Under the pieces are notes generated by a model, which saw only the letters and a program-made list of their open reading frames with translations, made no database searches and was not told the DNA's origin. From Deltaproteobacteria bacterium (GTDB lineage Bacteria; Myxococcota; JACPTQ01): a DNA stretch of 64,000 nucleotides. Positions 63,957-64,000 of this stretch are shown here, one piece after another. The stretch is from positions 25,625-89,624 of the forward strand of contig JACPTQ010000074.1 in the NCBI GenBank assembly GCA_016192705.1. The letters are read 5' to 3'. The position numbers and the translations under genes are program-made. Numbering within the stretch: the first letter of the stretch is position 1; every line of letters starts with the position of its first letter.

Positions 63957-64000
63957 GTGACGTGGAAAGTGAGAGATGCGGTGAGTGAGCGGAAAGAGTT
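63957..64000 (+). CDS. Start of a probable IS481-like transposase (truncated by window edge)
   Basis: A GTG preceded by AAGGAGG at a 6-nt spacing opens a frame reading MTWKVRDAVSERKE up to the window edge. 'M.WK......R.EF' is the usual N-terminus of IS481/IS3-type transposases (helix-turn-helix region). Only 14 residues are visible, so the call rests on this short match plus the flanking direct repeats. Confidence 0.45.
   Translation, partial: MTWKVRDAVSERKE

Overview
The window is GC-rich chromosomal DNA from a bacterium that is probably a member of the Myxococcota (deltaproteobacterial lineage). The main evidence is a MYXO-CTERM-type surface-sorting tail and MopE-like CDGxDNNCDGQIDE repeats on the von Willebrand protein at 62.2-63.7 kb. 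Supporting signs are a Ser/Thr kinase next to an FHA-GAF-sigma54 activator, many Asp/Ala/Gly-rich cysteine-containing lipoproteins, and several large secreted proteins of unknown function. No rRNA, tRNA or CRISPR array was seen.

Layout. 0-4.1 kb: the C-terminal part of an M1 aminopeptidase, then a haem-binding (CxxCH) lipoprotein and a secreted M23 peptidase. 4.2-11.7 kb: a minus-strand pyrimidine operon (small membrane protein, pyrR, pyrB, pyrC, carA) joined by 4-11 bp overlaps and followed by an OPT-family transporter and a small membrane protein. 11.7-12.1 kb: copy A of a dispersed element whose inverted copy B lies at 39.4-39.9 kb. 12.2-19.9 kb: pabB, an aldehyde dehydrogenase, a membrane alkaline-phosphatase-superfamily enzyme, a CAP-domain lipoprotein, a ComEA-like protein, a DMT exporter and a Kazal-like cysteine-rich lipoprotein. 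20.1-25.6 kb: a translationally coupled minus-strand operon of selD, a TIG plus cohesin-like lipoprotein and an M1 peptidase with a C-terminal dockerin, followed by a tandem M1-dockerin copy broken by a frameshifting deletion. 25.9-26.9 kb: a MerR-like protein and a sigma region-4-like protein behind a near-consensus promoter. 26.9-34.2 kb: a signalling operon of Ser/Thr kinase, envelope protein, FHA-GAF-sigma54 activator and a multi-domain Ig-like protein. 34.3-41.1 kb: larE, a pentapeptide-repeat protein, an S41 C-terminal processing peptidase, ridA and tdk. 41.0-46.3 kb: mrp, moeA, a moeA-periplasmic-binding-domain fusion and trxB. 46.4-49.4 kb: a 1002-residue protein combining a catalytically degenerate M1-like region with an Omp85-like barrel. 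49.5-62.0 kb: four consecutive minus-strand secreted proteins (LNS2/HAD, NHL propeller lipoprotein, M19-like metallohydrolase, 1992-residue helical protein). 62.2-64 kb: the MYXO-CTERM VWA protein, a hexanucleotide tract and the left end of a probable IS481-like element.

The two observations I would follow first are in one operon. SelD is itself a selenoprotein: an in-frame UGA sits in the SHGAG-U-ACK motif with a SECIS-like hairpin directly behind it, so a standard gene call loses its N-terminus. The genes coupled to it encode what looks like a cohesin scaffold lipoprotein and a dockerin-bearing metallopeptidase, which would make a non-cellulolytic, proteolytic cohesin-dockerin surface complex. 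Several genes also have promoter-like -10 boxes only 8-11 nt before the start codon with no Shine-Dalgarno sequence, suggesting leaderless transcripts.
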